Below the pieces are notes generated by a model. The model saw nothing but the letters and a program-made list of their open reading frames with translations, made no database searches and had not been told where the DNA came from. Both the position numbers and the translations under genes were made by a program. A stretch of 64,000 nucleotides of DNA, taken from positions 4,131,001 to 4,195,000 of the forward strand of contig NC_089731.1 in the NCBI RefSeq assembly GCF_035083965.1, in the 5' to 3' direction. This stretch comes from Branchiostoma lanceolatum. Lineage: Eukaryota > Chordata > Leptocardii > Amphioxiformes > Branchiostomatidae. Position 1 is the stretch's first letter. Each line of letters begins with the position of its first letter. This document shows positions 50,301 through 59,800 of the stretch, piece after piece.

Positions 50301-52571
50301 CAGGGAACATCTGGACAAGTTTGACCACCCCACCGGCAAGTCTCCAAAAAAAATAAGCAGCCCTGGAAAGGTTCGCCCCTCACACCGCTTTGCACACCAC
50401 TTTTCACGCCGCTAAATCACCTTCTAACTCTTCTTGATGACACGTTTTTGTTGTGACTTGTTTAATGATCAAGATATGATGTAAAAGACATTGTTTTCCA
50501 CTGCATATGAATGGAGCATATAAGTACCAAAATGATGATGCAACTATATATAATTCTGTACAGTAAAACTTAAACACGAGTTTGTAGTGCAAAGGAGCTC
50601 AACTAGCCCAGAGTTAACCTGTCACATGCAAAAAGATGTGTCCCCTGTCAGATTGCCATACACTTAGGTTGAAGGCTCAGACTATTCTATTGACAGCAAT
50701 TTCTTTTGAACCCAAATTTGTAGTTCATAGGAATGACTTATCTATTCCAATGTTAGCTTGTCGACTGTTTCAAAAAGAAAAGATGGGATTAACAGCTACA
50801 TTCTCAGAACTAAAATTTGTAGTTTAAAGGAATGACTTCTCTATTCTAATATTAGCTTGTCGTGAAACAACATTGCCCATCACTTTGCCATAGACTTAGG
50901 TTGAAGTCTTAGCTGTCAGTGGCTCACGACTCCCTACTTTTGTTGTAGGTGTCTGAAAACAAATAAACAAGAGAACCAAGATAGGGTGATGTCATTACTA
51001 GTATTAGATACATCTTCTACTGTTGGTACAACTTGAGGTTAGGTATATTAAGAGAGTGTGAAAGTGTGACCAGCCAGAAACATTGTCATTTTAGTACATA
51101 TCAGTAAGATTAGAGGCTAACGAAAGTCTTAGGCAATTCAGTTGAAGGGGCTCTATCAAGCCAACCATTCGAATGTGCAAAGTGCAATAATTATTGGTGC
51201 GAATGGTTTGAGTTGTAATATAGAGATCTATTGATTTAGCACGAATTAGTGTTAAATTGCATTACTGCCCAATAGCTTAGTCCCATCAAGTACATTAGAG
51301 GCCATAATGGCATGAATATCTATTAGGAGAGCAATTAGCACCTAGTCTAATGCAAAATTGTCATTCGTCAAGTAAAATAGGGGCCCATTCCTTATAGATA
51401 GTTAGTGATAAACTAAGTCTTGTAAATTTGTCCCTGAAAAGGCAGTCTTACAAGTTGACACACTGAGATACTGTTATGTTAGTGGCAGTCAAAACCGCCC
51501 AAGGGACTTTGGACTGATAAAATCTGGTCTATGTGGACAGGTGGTCACTATAGGCAGGGTTCTTTATGCTTGTCAATCCATGGGAATATATAATAATCTA
51601 ACTTAAGGGCCCACCAAAAAGATTTTACATTGGCCAGATGGTCCTTGTTTTTTTTTCTATAACATGCTGTTGTGATTAATAGTCACATAGTATCATGAGT
51701 GCTAACATCAGTGGTTCACAACTGCCAAATGTTCTTTCTTTTTTAAGAGGTAGCGATCATAATGGGCATCAGTTGTACCTGTCAGGTTTTTCTTTACCAA
51801 TGCCTCACTCCTTTTATTATTGATCATCCATCCAGAGCGTACTTCCTGATGTGTTTTGTGGCATCAAACTGTTCCTACCCGACACGGTGGAGAACTACGC
51901 CAGACTCAGGAGGTACTTTGTGGCCTACGACGGAGACATCGTGCCAGATTACGCCATGTCACAGGCCACACATGTGGTCGAGGATCCAGATCAAAAGGTA
52001 GTACTGTAAACTGTAAAACATCAAGTATTAATTTAAGCTTTCTTGTTGCAGAAACTAACGAAATTACAAATATTTTACAGCCATAACACATTTGATATAA
52101 TATGCATTTAGTGCCAATTAGTTTTATGTTATACAAACTTCTGTGTTTGTCCTATTCTAACTCCAGTTCACTCCATAATTGCTTCCACACATGATAGTCT
52201 GGTCCCCACCCCTATTTGAATATTTTGCAGTTATTCAAATGTCCATTGTTTCTTTATTAATGGATGCCAGACTATTCAGAAGAGAAATAGAATAGGATGG
52301 ATAGGCTAGCATTTACGGCAATGTAGACATTTATATAGTATATCTAACTATAGTCTGTCTTCAGCTACATGTAACACTGCATTTTTATGTCTTGGACCAC
52401 TTTCTAATAAATCAGCATTAATGTTTATGGAGCTTCTCAGATGTCTTGAAGATCAAATGAATGATTTTCTTTGTATGTCCACAGAACATGAATGGTAAGA
52501 CTGATGCCCAGCTTGTGACAGTAGACTGGTTGTGGGAGTGCATCAAGAGGAAACAACTTGTTCCAGTATGA
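41053..52571 (+). CDS. LIG3: DNA ligase III, mitochondrial/nuclear (15 coding exons)
   Basis: ATP-dependent DNA ligase that seals nicks in base-excision and single-strand-break repair and in mitochondrial DNA. Exons: 41053-41303, 41839-42110, 42565-42687, 43546-43755, 44136-44288, 44791-44956, 45311-45545, 46202-46357, 47264-47475, 48197-48398, 48768-49220, 49582-49797, 50257-50370, 51836-51997, 52485-52571. The sum is 3012 bases, giving 1003 residues with every junction in frame; human LIG3 alpha has about 1009. Order: basic leader 1-79; internal Met80 (MSEQRF); zf-PARP about 85-175; DNA-binding domain about 225-470; adenylation domain with KYDGERV (Lys493) and later KRHWLKVKKDY; OB-fold to about 811; acidic linker; PBZ finger 888-907; BRCT about 922-1003. 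The BRCT places it with the alpha isoform, which pairs with XRCC1. Introns carry a SINE, a LINE tail and several broken copies of neighbouring exons. Confidence 0.96.
41330..41670 (-). mobile_element. tRNA-headed SINE in LIG3 intron, reverse orientation
   Basis: On the minus strand it starts with AGAGTTGTTGACTT, then GGTTCTGGGTTTGAATCCC (B-box-like) and CAATATTGTGCCATTGGG. The body contains GTTTGAGGAGAGCCA and the far end CAAAACTGGTGTGTTAC. The same order is seen at 60790-61105. Confidence 0.7.
41839..42110 (+). CDS. LIG3: LIG3 coding exon 2: PARP-type zinc finger
   Basis: Residues 84-175, starting FCVEYAKQGRAGCKKCK. Zinc ligands are Cys97, Cys100, His131 and Cys134 (CKKC...WYHVSC). This finger senses DNA nicks and gaps in the family. 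Ends K-L-I-K with phase 1. Confidence 0.95.
42565..42687 (+). CDS. LIG3: LIG3 coding exon 3: Lys-rich linker
   Basis: Residues 175-216, ELESKAKSPKKKVVQATLSA and on to STAVSD. It aligns with the human linker that has KKKAVVQAKL after the zinc finger. Acceptor CCCCCAG at 42564. Confidence 0.9.
43195..43476 (-). mobile_element. CR1/L2-like LINE 3' end in LIG3 intron
   Basis: The minus strand reads GSLQFQGPTLWNGLPIDRRR and LTGLTAFKNGL, then stop. This is the usual C-terminus of CR1/L2-group reverse transcriptases (LWNSLP..FK..L). It is followed by an AT-rich 3' UTR ending in short AAAT/GAAA-type repeats. Only the last part of the element is present. Confidence 0.75.
43546..43755 (+). CDS. LIG3: LIG3 coding exon 4: Ser-rich linker into DNA-binding domain
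   Basis: Residues 216-286. A Ser run and a Pro/Thr stretch are followed by HKDNAFREFRRLCALIAEEP and YNAKTKLVSDFLKKGS, the first helices of the DNA-binding domain. Confidence 0.92.
44136..44288 (+). CDS. LIG3: LIG3 coding exon 5: DNA-binding domain
   Basis: Residues 286-337: DGFKGDTFLVTKLLLPGVVK, RVYNLNNKQLLKHFANIFGV. Strongly conserved in vertebrate LIG3. Ends DLEQ plus a split Gly codon. Confidence 0.95.
44466..44735 (+). pseudogene. Three broken copies of the start of LIG3 coding exon 6
   Basis: Copies at about 44466-44540, 44600-44640 and 44684-44730 resemble the acceptor and first bases of the real exon at 44791. The first runs furthest (GTGAAACTGTGCGGAAGTTT and CTGCCCACTGG..AAGAAGAG). 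The latter two keep AAACCTACAG plus a GAAACTG block. Each block is followed by CCAAA(C/T)TGT(A/G)GAT(C/T)AAAGTTAAC. They contain substitutions and no donor site. Confidence 0.8.
44791..44956 (+). CDS. LIG3: LIG3 coding exon 6: DNA-binding domain
   Basis: Residues 337-392: GDVSETVRKFFEESERCPPA and LTLQEVDESLEILAQMTKED. Three broken copies of its first part lie in the intron just upstream. Confidence 0.95.
44982..45200 (+). mobile_element. tRNA-derived SINE in LIG3 intron
   Basis: An A-box-like TGTGGCATAAAGG and B-box GGGTTCGAATCCC (45030-45042) head the element. The body CCACCGATGTTGTG, GGCACTTTACACGACTAACC and CACGTGTATTGCACC match copy A at 26640. The 3' end is a short TCAAATCAAATGAT tract. 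Confidence 0.85.
45311..45545 (+). CDS. LIG3: LIG3 coding exon 7: end of DNA-binding domain
   Basis: Residues 392-470: CTANDLKVVVRLIKHDLRIS, LDPNAYPAFQASRNLADVVE and LMTPVLPML, leading into the catalytic core. Confidence 0.96.
45937..45994 (+). pseudogene. Broken copy of LIG3 coding exon 8 start
   Basis: GCTGTTTCTGTGTGCAG followed by 37 bases nearly identical to the start of the real exon at 46202 (AEACKSVEMAMRKC). It then diverges to SMV and a stop. It retains the acceptor and lacks a donor. Confidence 0.9.
46202..46357 (+). CDS. LIG3: LIG3 coding exon 8: adenylation motif I
   Basis: Residues 471-522: AEACKSVEMAMRKCPNGMYA then EIKYDGERVQVHK. Lys493 of KYDGER is the AMP acceptor. Ends SRSLKPVLPHK. 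Confidence 0.97.
46624..47222 (+). pseudogene. Array of broken copies of LIG3 coding exon 9 start
   Basis: GTAGGTTACCCAATTCAAGG (near 46631), GTAGGTTGCCCACTTTAAGG (near 46926) and GTAGGTTGCCCACTATG (near 47005) resemble the acceptor and opening of the real exon at 47264. They are interleaved with repeats of GTGCACAGTCCTAATGCCAT (about 46673, 47026) and AGAACAACTTGCCAGTGG (about 46766, 47114, 47193). The real exon is the only complete one. Confidence 0.85.
47264..47475 (+). CDS. LIG3: LIG3 coding exon 9: adenylation domain
   Basis: Residues 523-593: VAHFKDYIPKAFPHGSNMIL, DSEVLLVDTNTGNPLPFGTL and FVFDCIYYNGETLMDR. The acceptor (CACATTGAAG) has a weak pyrimidine tract, notable because decoy copies of this exon start lie upstream. 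Confidence 0.95.
47616..47936 (+). repeat. 161-bp tandem duplication upstream of LIG3 coding exon 10
   Basis: Two units start at 47616 and 47777 with GTAGCTCC and TACTCGCTTCTCTTTTTCTA. They end with AACTTTACTGTCTTTTTATC and ACAG, the same bases that precede the real acceptor at 48196. The second unit is followed by GCCAATTTCTGA, the first bases of the exon. Each unit has an internal inverted repeat (TATACTCGCT / GAGTGAGTATA). Confidence 0.9.
48050..48160 (+). pseudogene. Near-complete broken copy of LIG3 coding exon 10
   Basis: About 106 bases match the exon starting at 48197 (PISE.RKFLEDNMTVIPNRVV through QPRDLS). It then runs straight into TGA and the intron segment that precedes the real exon. 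It has an acceptor but neither the rest of the exon nor a donor. Confidence 0.92.
48197..48398 (+). CDS. LIG3: LIG3 coding exon 10: adenylation domain
   Basis: Residues 593-660: RPISERRKFLEDNMTVIPNR and GRVIRDGLEGLVLKDTKSIY, ending GKRHWLK. A nearly complete but broken copy sits immediately upstream at 48054-48160. Confidence 0.96.
48768..49220 (+). CDS. LIG3: LIG3 coding exon 11: OB-fold domain
   Basis: Residues 661-811: VKKDYLEQGAMADTADLVVL, GAFYGTGNKGGLMSVFLMGV, WEITGAEFSKSEAHTADGIS and FPRVTKIRDDKDWKSATNL. This is the most conserved exon and the longest. Confidence 0.97.
49582..49797 (+). CDS. LIG3: LIG3 coding exon 12: acidic/basic linker
   Basis: Residues 812-883: QLFKTSKETSDFPDLLKGKG, then an uninterrupted Asp run encoded by GAT repeats, then KGVKRKVEVESPRTPKK, likely a nuclear localisation segment. 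Confidence 0.92.
49830..50020. repeat. Diverged tandem duplication in LIG3 intron
   Basis: GTAGCATTGCTGATTATCCT near 49840 and GTAGCATTGCTGTTGATCCT near 49987 begin copies that both continue into AAGGCCCCTTTT / GAGGCCCCTTTT. Confidence 0.75.
50257..50370 (+). CDS. LIG3: LIG3 coding exon 13: PBZ-type zinc finger
   Basis: Residues 884-921. CRYGASCYQTGREHLDKFDH followed by Pro fits the poly(ADP-ribose)-binding zinc finger pattern: C-x-Y/F-G-x-x-C-Y, His six to seven residues on, and HP at the end. Predicted zinc ligands are Cys888, Cys894, His901 and His907. Known PBZ fingers (APLF, CHFR) bind poly(ADP-ribose). Human LIG3 has no such finger at this position. The exon is a phase 0/0 unit, so it can be gained, lost or skipped without frame change. 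Confidence 0.85.
50580..50910. repeat. Diverged tandem repeats in LIG3 intron
   Basis: AAATTTGTAGTT..AGGAATGACTT..CTATTC..AT.TTAGCTTGTCG occurs near 50713 and 50814. TTGCCATA(C/G)ACTTAGGTTGAAG occurs near 50653 and 50888. Confidence 0.75.
51836..51997 (+). CDS. LIG3: LIG3 coding exon 14: BRCT domain, first part
   Basis: Residues 922-975: SVLPDVFCGIKLFLPDTVEN, RLRRYFVAYDGDIVPDY and ATHVVED. It matches the LIG3 alpha BRCT that binds XRCC1. Confidence 0.94.
52485..52571 (+). CDS. LIG3: LIG3 coding exon 15: BRCT end and stop
   Basis: Residues 976-1003: TDAQLVTVDWLWECIKRKQL then VPV and TGA at 52569-52571. The Trp of WLWECI is the conserved BRCT residue. Confidence 0.94.
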   Translation, partial: NMNGKTDAQLVTVDWLWECIKRKQLVPV

Positions 52572-53473
52572 TAAACAAGTTTTACAAGACCTTGACACAT
52601 AGGAGTTTAGCCATAGCCAAAGCCCTAGGGCTGATGTGAATTAGGATGTTGTAATGGTCAATATTGACCTACGGAGGCCATGTGTGTATATATACATTGT
52701 CCTGCGAACTTTGGGCCAATGAAAGACAAAAGGAATAGGTACCTTGTGTATCAAATCTTCAGAATAGAGCTATGTAGAAGTAGGCCATAGATTATGATTA
52801 AGTACTACCATTAGTAACATGTACTTGTAGGTAGAATTAGATTTAATGCTCACATAACGTCACATAACGTAAAGGAATAATATTTTGTGAGATGCGAGAG
52901 ACTGATACCTGATATTGTTTGAAATCTAATAACACAACTCAGTCTAGTATAACATATTTTATATATATCTTTAAATATTTTAACAGTTTACCCTACTGTA
53001 GGCACAATTTGAAAGAAACATTATGGCTACCATAATACCTTCTGTAATGCAACCTTAAGAATGTGTACATTGTACATTGGATGTATAGTACATGCACTGC
53101 AACTGTTAGGCAAGGTTATGCGACAATTTTGAATCAGTTTATAGACTAAACCATGGCTAAGCAGAATTAGACATTTTCACATGTCTACTTGAAAAAAATG
53201 TAGTTTATTTCTCTCAATCATGGAATATTAGAACTTTTTTAAATATTAATTGTGGAAAATTAAGGTGAAGCAGACCAGCACTGTAAATTATAATGATACA
53301 TCTAATTGTTGAATTTTGGATGAGAGAAAATAAGATGTACCAACTTTTTTGTTTGTTTATGATAATTCAATTCACTGTGTGATATTACAATTGCATGAGT
53401 TTAGAGTTACTGTAGAGGTAGTAAAGTGAAAATATTGTAGTTTTTTTATACACTAGCAGGAAACTGCATGTGA

Positions 53474-53479
53474 AATAAA
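53474..53479 (+). terminator. LIG3: Candidate LIG3 polyadenylation signal
   Basis: AATAAA about 900 bases past the stop codon on the coding strand. Another AATAAA lies near 54086; I cannot tell which is used. Confidence 0.35.
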
Positions 53480-56400
53480 ACTGCACAATACCCCGTACCA
53501 CTGACAACATTGTTTTTCTCATGTCTTTTGAACCTGTCTTTTGACTTGACTTAAAGTAATGTTGTGAATTTTTTAACTGCTTTGTGCATTGGTGATGATT
53601 TTAATGAAGACTGTAACAAATGGTACTCAATTCAGAAGGAACACAGTTGTGTTCTCTCCGCCTACATGTATGTACATTTGATGAAGAAATGTGTAATAAT
53701 AATTCGAAGTATTGTAGTACATGAAATTGAATTAGAATAATTCTTCGTTAACAAGTCTATGGTGTATGGTGGACAATGATTAGCCTTGATCAAAGTCTTA
53801 AGGTACGCAATATCAAACAATGGTTGTTTATGACAATCAACTGTTTACTTATGATGGATAAACTAACCAAGCATTTGGCGTTGGACATCGCAAACCATAT
53901 AACTAATGCATCACAACCAACCAAACCAAACTGAGTGGTAAAAAAATAAGGAAGGAACGAAAATTTCAAAGAATACAGTGTTGTATACAACACTATGTAG
54001 TTAACATGTGCACCCACTTTGATAAGTCATCCATGCTATCAAACCAACATGGCCTTAAGTGAAGACAAGTAGTCATGAATGTGAAATAAAAGACACACTT
54101 TCATGTGTAAATACAGAATTTACGTCACAGGAGTCTAATAGTTGAACATTTGTAATCAAAAGCGAATTACAGGGACGTAATAACATGTACTATATAAAAT
54201 GAAAACGTAAAGTAAACGAGAGAGAGAGAGGGGGAGAGAGAGAGAGAGAGAGAGATGCAAACATGATACGTTGTGATTGCTCCTACGGCCTGAAAAGGCT
54301 ATGGGACTACATTTCATTTCCTCTTATGAAGACCCACTGAGTGGAGGAGGCGGCTGTGATTAAGATGGAGGGATAATATACAGGAGCACACGGCCCCACC
54401 TGTCCAACAACTGCAAGACGAGGAGAGGAAAGGTGTCAGTCAAGTGAGGCGTTCTTCAGAATGATCCGGAATAGCATGAGTCAGTGAGAGAGTAACGTAT
54501 TGAGGGCCTAGATGTAATGTCATTATGACAGCCAAGTTTGAAATAAAATGAATTGAGAAATCTTTAAATCCAAACTTTGCCTTTTTGCTATATGATCTCG
54601 CAGCATTTTCGGTCGTACGTATCAATGAATACATAATCAGCCGACTTTTTACAGAATTCTGCTTGTGGTGAATTACACAAGGTGTGTTTTGTAAAACAAT
54701 ATGATACTCACTAAACCCGTGCAGACCCTACCCATGTATTCCCGCTGCGTCCTATATAGGATTAGTGTTACCCATGAATTCATAATGGAAATATTATGTA
54801 ACACGTACAAGTATTACTAAAAAGACAACAAAACACACAAAGCGTAAAAAGTTTCGTTTTTATCGATGGAATTCGTTGAGCGCGCTGTCAAATCGCTCGG
54901 TCGCAGCATGATTGGCAACGTGTCGCGGGTCCAGTGAGATAGGGGCTTTGGGGGGCATTAATATAGAAGAGGGCGGGGCAGACATGTTGTTTACTGGAAC
55001 TATCAAAAGTAGGTCCAGTCGATCAGTTGAATATCGGCTTATCAAGTCCCAATCATCGGCACGACAGATGGAGCGGGGGTTTACACAGGACATTATCGGC
55101 ATTTCCACCCTTCCCTTTCAGCCATTGTTGCACGACGTGAGTCAAGGGTTGCTAATCCCACCTCGCACAGCCTGCGCGCCGACTAACCCACACGAAAGTA
55201 AACACCGATCAAAATGAAAGGATTTAAACCTTTGTCTGCTGTGACTCTTTTCAATTAAGGATCTGTGATGTCGGATACATATGGCGCGTAGGTATGTGGG
55301 CGGGATTTTAGGTATACTAAGCAAACTTTGACTCCGGGAGATAGAAACAGAACAGAGTAGGCCGCCGCTACTTGTCTTTGACGGAGTCGTAGTCCGTTTG
55401 AAGGTAGGTTTATATTTCTTAGAATTCTGCGGTCTTAACTTTAATTCATGTCTTATTTTTGTACGCCGACATGTTGAGAAACGTTATGTACAATAGCCTC
55501 TAGTTATGTTGAATCAGAAATCCCATTTTGCTCGTATGGTTAGCCTGAGAACACATACTGTGTACTTTTACGAAGATTGGTCATTTGAAATGAGAAAGTG
55601 GCAAAGTTTACACACGTGCAAGCTTTGTCATTTCATGAATCCTAGCCAACTATAGTGTTACACCGAAGGGTGGTTATACCGGCTATATCGATATAGAAAC
55701 TGACCGGTGTGTTATGCCACAGGACAGTTATACCGGCATATTATACACTGGAGTTGAACGCCGAAGGGCGGGTTATACAAATACAACTGTACAGATTAGA
55801 ATACACTACAATGCGATTACTTATGCCTCATAAAGCTACAAACTAACCGGAATGCCCATACGAAATATTACAAACAAAAGTGGCCAATATTTCCTGTAGA
55901 CAGATAGATAACTTAAGATGCACATGAGACATACAATGTACAACTTACAAGAGGCATGTCTAAGTGATTGGCTACCGGCGAATCTTCTCATTCAGATAAT
56001 TCAGTTTTGATTTGCCCACAGTGTAGACCTCCTTCTGGCTCTATGAATACACGTTGGTTAATACCTCTTGTTTGGTGGGTCTTACTCTGCTAGGCCAGTC
56101 GTCAGAAAATGAGCAAACAACTCTTGATCTTGTGAAAAAGAGTCGTAGTTTAAAAACCTGTAATGTGTGGCATCGTCCTGTGTTTTTTTCGCTCGTACGT
56201 ACGTGGGGAAAAACAATTTCATTATACAATGTGAGCTTGTACATATTTTACTTTTTTTTCTTTTTTTTTACTGCAAAAATCTTCTGAATCTGTTTTCCTC
56301 AATCACAATACAGCCAACACAACAGCATTTGCTGCTTGCTAAATCCCATAAAACAAATTGTAATTGTCGCCTAGACTGCGAATGTTCAAGGTTATCGATT

Positions 56401-56705
56401 GAAGATGACGCTACTGTATTTGAAAATTAATGATTTAAAAATCTATCAAGTTCAGCAATGACTTCGATTCGGACAATCGAGCGGGACCAAGGCGATGGAT
56501 TACGGATGGGAGGGGGCACAGCAGACAAAAAAAAAAAATAACTGTGGAAGACAATAACGATCAATAACGGCCCGCCTCACTGCCACGCACTGCCAAGTGG
56601 CGTTGCTGATGATGGAGTTCATGAATCTATATATCTTAATCATTTCTTAACGTGCAAAGGTGTTTTTTCTTCTTTTTTTTCGAGGTGTGTTATTGGCCCG
56701 TCGCC
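53480..56705. other. Intergenic stretch between LIG3 and the LRR-Ig gene
   Basis: No coding exon supported. Contains a (GA)n tract at 54218-54255. A possible untranslated exon ends at TTTGAAG|GTAGGT near 55403, which could belong to the downstream gene. Confidence 0.4.
54218..54255. repeat. (GA)n microsatellite
   Basis: GA repeats interrupted by a GGGG run. Confidence 0.95.
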
Positions 56706-56897
56706 ATGAGATCCGTCACAACCATGACCGTGTCGCAGCGCCGCCTGGCGGTTTTACTGTTCGGTCTGGGTGCACTTGTCTGGACGGTCCACTCCGCGGC
56801 TGAGCTGTGCCAGCGTGGCGTCATGTGTTTCTGTGACACGCGCCAGTCAGCCGTGCGCTGCTACGACAAGACCGTCAACTTTACAGACATGCTGGCG
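56706..56897 (+). CDS. LRR-Ig protein exon 1: signal peptide and LRRNT
   Basis: Residues 1-64. ATG at 56706 is chosen because the hydrophobic stretch LAVLLFGLGALVW follows shortly after; a second ATG seven codons on is also possible. Donor GCG|GTGAGA. Confidence 0.85.
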
Positions 56898-59800
56898 GTG
56901 AGAACTACTATCAAGACATAAAGTAGCGCTAGTTGACGACTTTCAGGTTACTTTGTGTTTATTTCATTAAAGAGTACTGTACCTTATTATTATTATTACC
57001 TCATTTCCTTGTATTGTTACAATTATCCCCTGGGCATGAATTTGCAATTAAGTTATCATTATAAAGGAATCATTACTTGAAACTTCATCTGTGTTTGTAG
57101 AAGTTATTCTGGATGAAAGTTGCGCTTTTGCGTGTGTTGGCAATTACAGTTCAACCTTGATCCAGGGTATAAAGTTATCAATCAATAGATGAACATGATG
57201 GTCAAATATGCATGGCCCGAAATGTCCAAACTTTTTTTTAGATTCCGAACCATGTTCGACCATGTTCGAAGTGACGTAATTCAAATCGAACGTGCGTTCT
57301 ATTCAAGGTCACCCGCGACCATGCTTTCACTGTAAGCCCGCGCCTTTCTAGAAGCTTTCCTTTGTGCCTTGCATAATAAGAAAACCCACATTATAGCATT
57401 CATCATCCATTCCTCAGGTGGTGCCGAACGGTACGAACCACGTGTTTGTGACCTTCTCCAACATCACCACGTTTCGCGGCAGTGCGGCAGGCTACCCGCC
57501 GGGCCTGTTGTGGCTTGAACTCCCCCTGAACAACATCACCTCCGTCACCCACGGCGCCTTCGTCGGGCTGGGAAGTCTCACCAAGCTGCGTCTGTCCGCC
57601 AACAAACTCTCGTCTCTCTCTCGCGAGATTTTCACGGGTATGCCGAGCCTTGAGAGGCTGGAGGTATGGTTGCATGTTTGTTCGTTTGTTTGTTTATAAA
57701 ATGAGCCTTTGCCGTTCTCCAGTGATATATTTCGCGACGGTGCCGAATCAAAGAAGGGCTACAAGTGTGCGCGCGCGCGCGTGTGTGTGTATATGTATGT
57801 ATGCGTTTGTTTGCATGTGAGTATGAGTATGTGAGAAGAAAAAACGAGAATACAAGCATTGGAGTCAATAGACTCAGGGAATTATTGTGTTTTCGTGTTA
57901 TACTGATTTGAAAAGAAGATTAAGAGACTAAATGATTGATTACCACTACTCCATATACGACTTCAGGTGTGGGGTAACGTCATCACCATGGTGTCAGACG
58001 ACACCTTCGACGACCTGAGGAACCTGACGCACCTGGACCTGCAGATAAACAACCTGGTGTCCGTTCCCTGCGTCGCCTTCAAGCCGCTCTCCAACCTACA
58101 GGACCTAAGGCTCTCCCGCAATCCGCTAACACGGATCCCTCCAAAGTGTTTCTCCAGTCTAAAATCTTTAGAAGTTCTGCATCTCAAGAACATGGAGTTG
58201 ACTTACTTGGGCAAAGACACCTTCTTTGGACTAGAAAGACTTGAGATGGTGGCTCTTGGATGGAACAACATTCATTCCATCGATGACAAGGCATTTGGTT
58301 GGCACCCAAACCTACAATCTATATCTCTCAACTACAACAACCTCAGCACCGTTCCGAAGTCCGTCTGGGGCAATCTGTCCACCCTTGCGGACTTGGACTT
58401 GACCTTTAACCCCATGCGTACGCTTAACTCGGATACTTTCGTGCCTTTGAAAACGATCGCTCGGCTCCGTCTCGCCAACGCCGAACTTTTCCGAATACAC
58501 GACGACGCCTTTCGAGGGCTGGACGAGATCGTCGAACTTCGGCTGGAGAACAACGAGTTGCAGACGCTACCAGACAACCTGTGTGGCCTGATTTCCAACA
58601 CGGTGATGCTTACTGGCAACCCCTGGTCGTGCGATTGCCGTCTGCAGGGACTGAAGGCCTGCGGAACCGGCGGCTTCAACGAGCGTATGCGGTGCGAGTC
58701 ACCCCCGACGCTTAAGAACACGAAGCTTGCCGATGTGCCGGTAGGAGACTTGGTCTTGCAATGTCAAAGCCCTTCCGTTCGAGTTGCGTCAAGGCATTTG
58801 ATGGTCGGGGAGGGGGACAGGGTAGAGCTCGATTGTGATGCGTCCGGCTTTCCAGAGCCAGAGTTGCAGTGGCTGCGATTAACTCAAGGACAGGGACTGG
58901 TGGTGGGGGAAAGGGGTACTTTCGACCTTCCTGCCTTCAGTCGGAACGATTCGGGCGTCTACATCTGCACGGCGAGTAACTACGTCGGCAAGGACTTCGT
59001 CATCGTCCACCTTTCCGTCTCGCACATAGAAGCGCCCCCGGGCGACTCCACGAGGAACAACACGAACAGAAGGATGACGACACCACAACAGTTCACGACT
59101 AAAACAAAACACAACAGTAGCAGAACCAGCTATCTCACTGGGCGCCCCCGAACTGGAAACACAGGCGACGCCGACTCAAAAAGCGCGGACATATCCCTAC
59201 AGTTGACTCCGCGCTCAAGAGAACTGACCCCCCGAGGAGAAAGCCTAACCCCAAAGAACGGACGTCCGGCCGACACGTCATGTGGTGCTGGAGACCCTGG
59301 GTACAAGATCCTACAGGCGGTCGTGACGACAGCAGTCACCTGTATTCTCGGGACCATGATACTGTGCGGCGTCTCCTCCTGGCTTCTGAAGTGGTGCAGA
59401 AGAAAACAGGTGCATTCAATTCTCCAAGATTTTTCTCTAAAAACAGTAAAACAACAAAATATGTGTCCATTTTAGATCATTCCTGGCAGCTCAAGTTTAA
59501 TCTGCTAAGGAACATTCCTGCCTTTGCCACAGGATCTTAACGCCTTTAGTATAAAGTAAGCATGCACTAAACTTGATCTTTTGATGATTTTTGGACGCTC
59601 ATCGCTTGCAAAATGGTCCCCATCATCTAAACAAACATGTTATATTAAAACTTGACTTTGTTAATTACCTGAAAGTCCATACCCGGTACTTTCCTGTTTA
59701 TCTTTTTTATTTATTTATATTTCTATTGTTTCAATACTTGCAGCTGAAAGTGTTGTTCAATATGATATACGTACGTTGAACATTGAGTGTACATGCCACC

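Noticed and set aside
55670..55800. Repeated CCGAAGGG..GGTTATAC blocks near 55674 and 55766
   Set aside because: Short direct repeats about 95 bases apart without further structure; could be chance or an old minisatellite.
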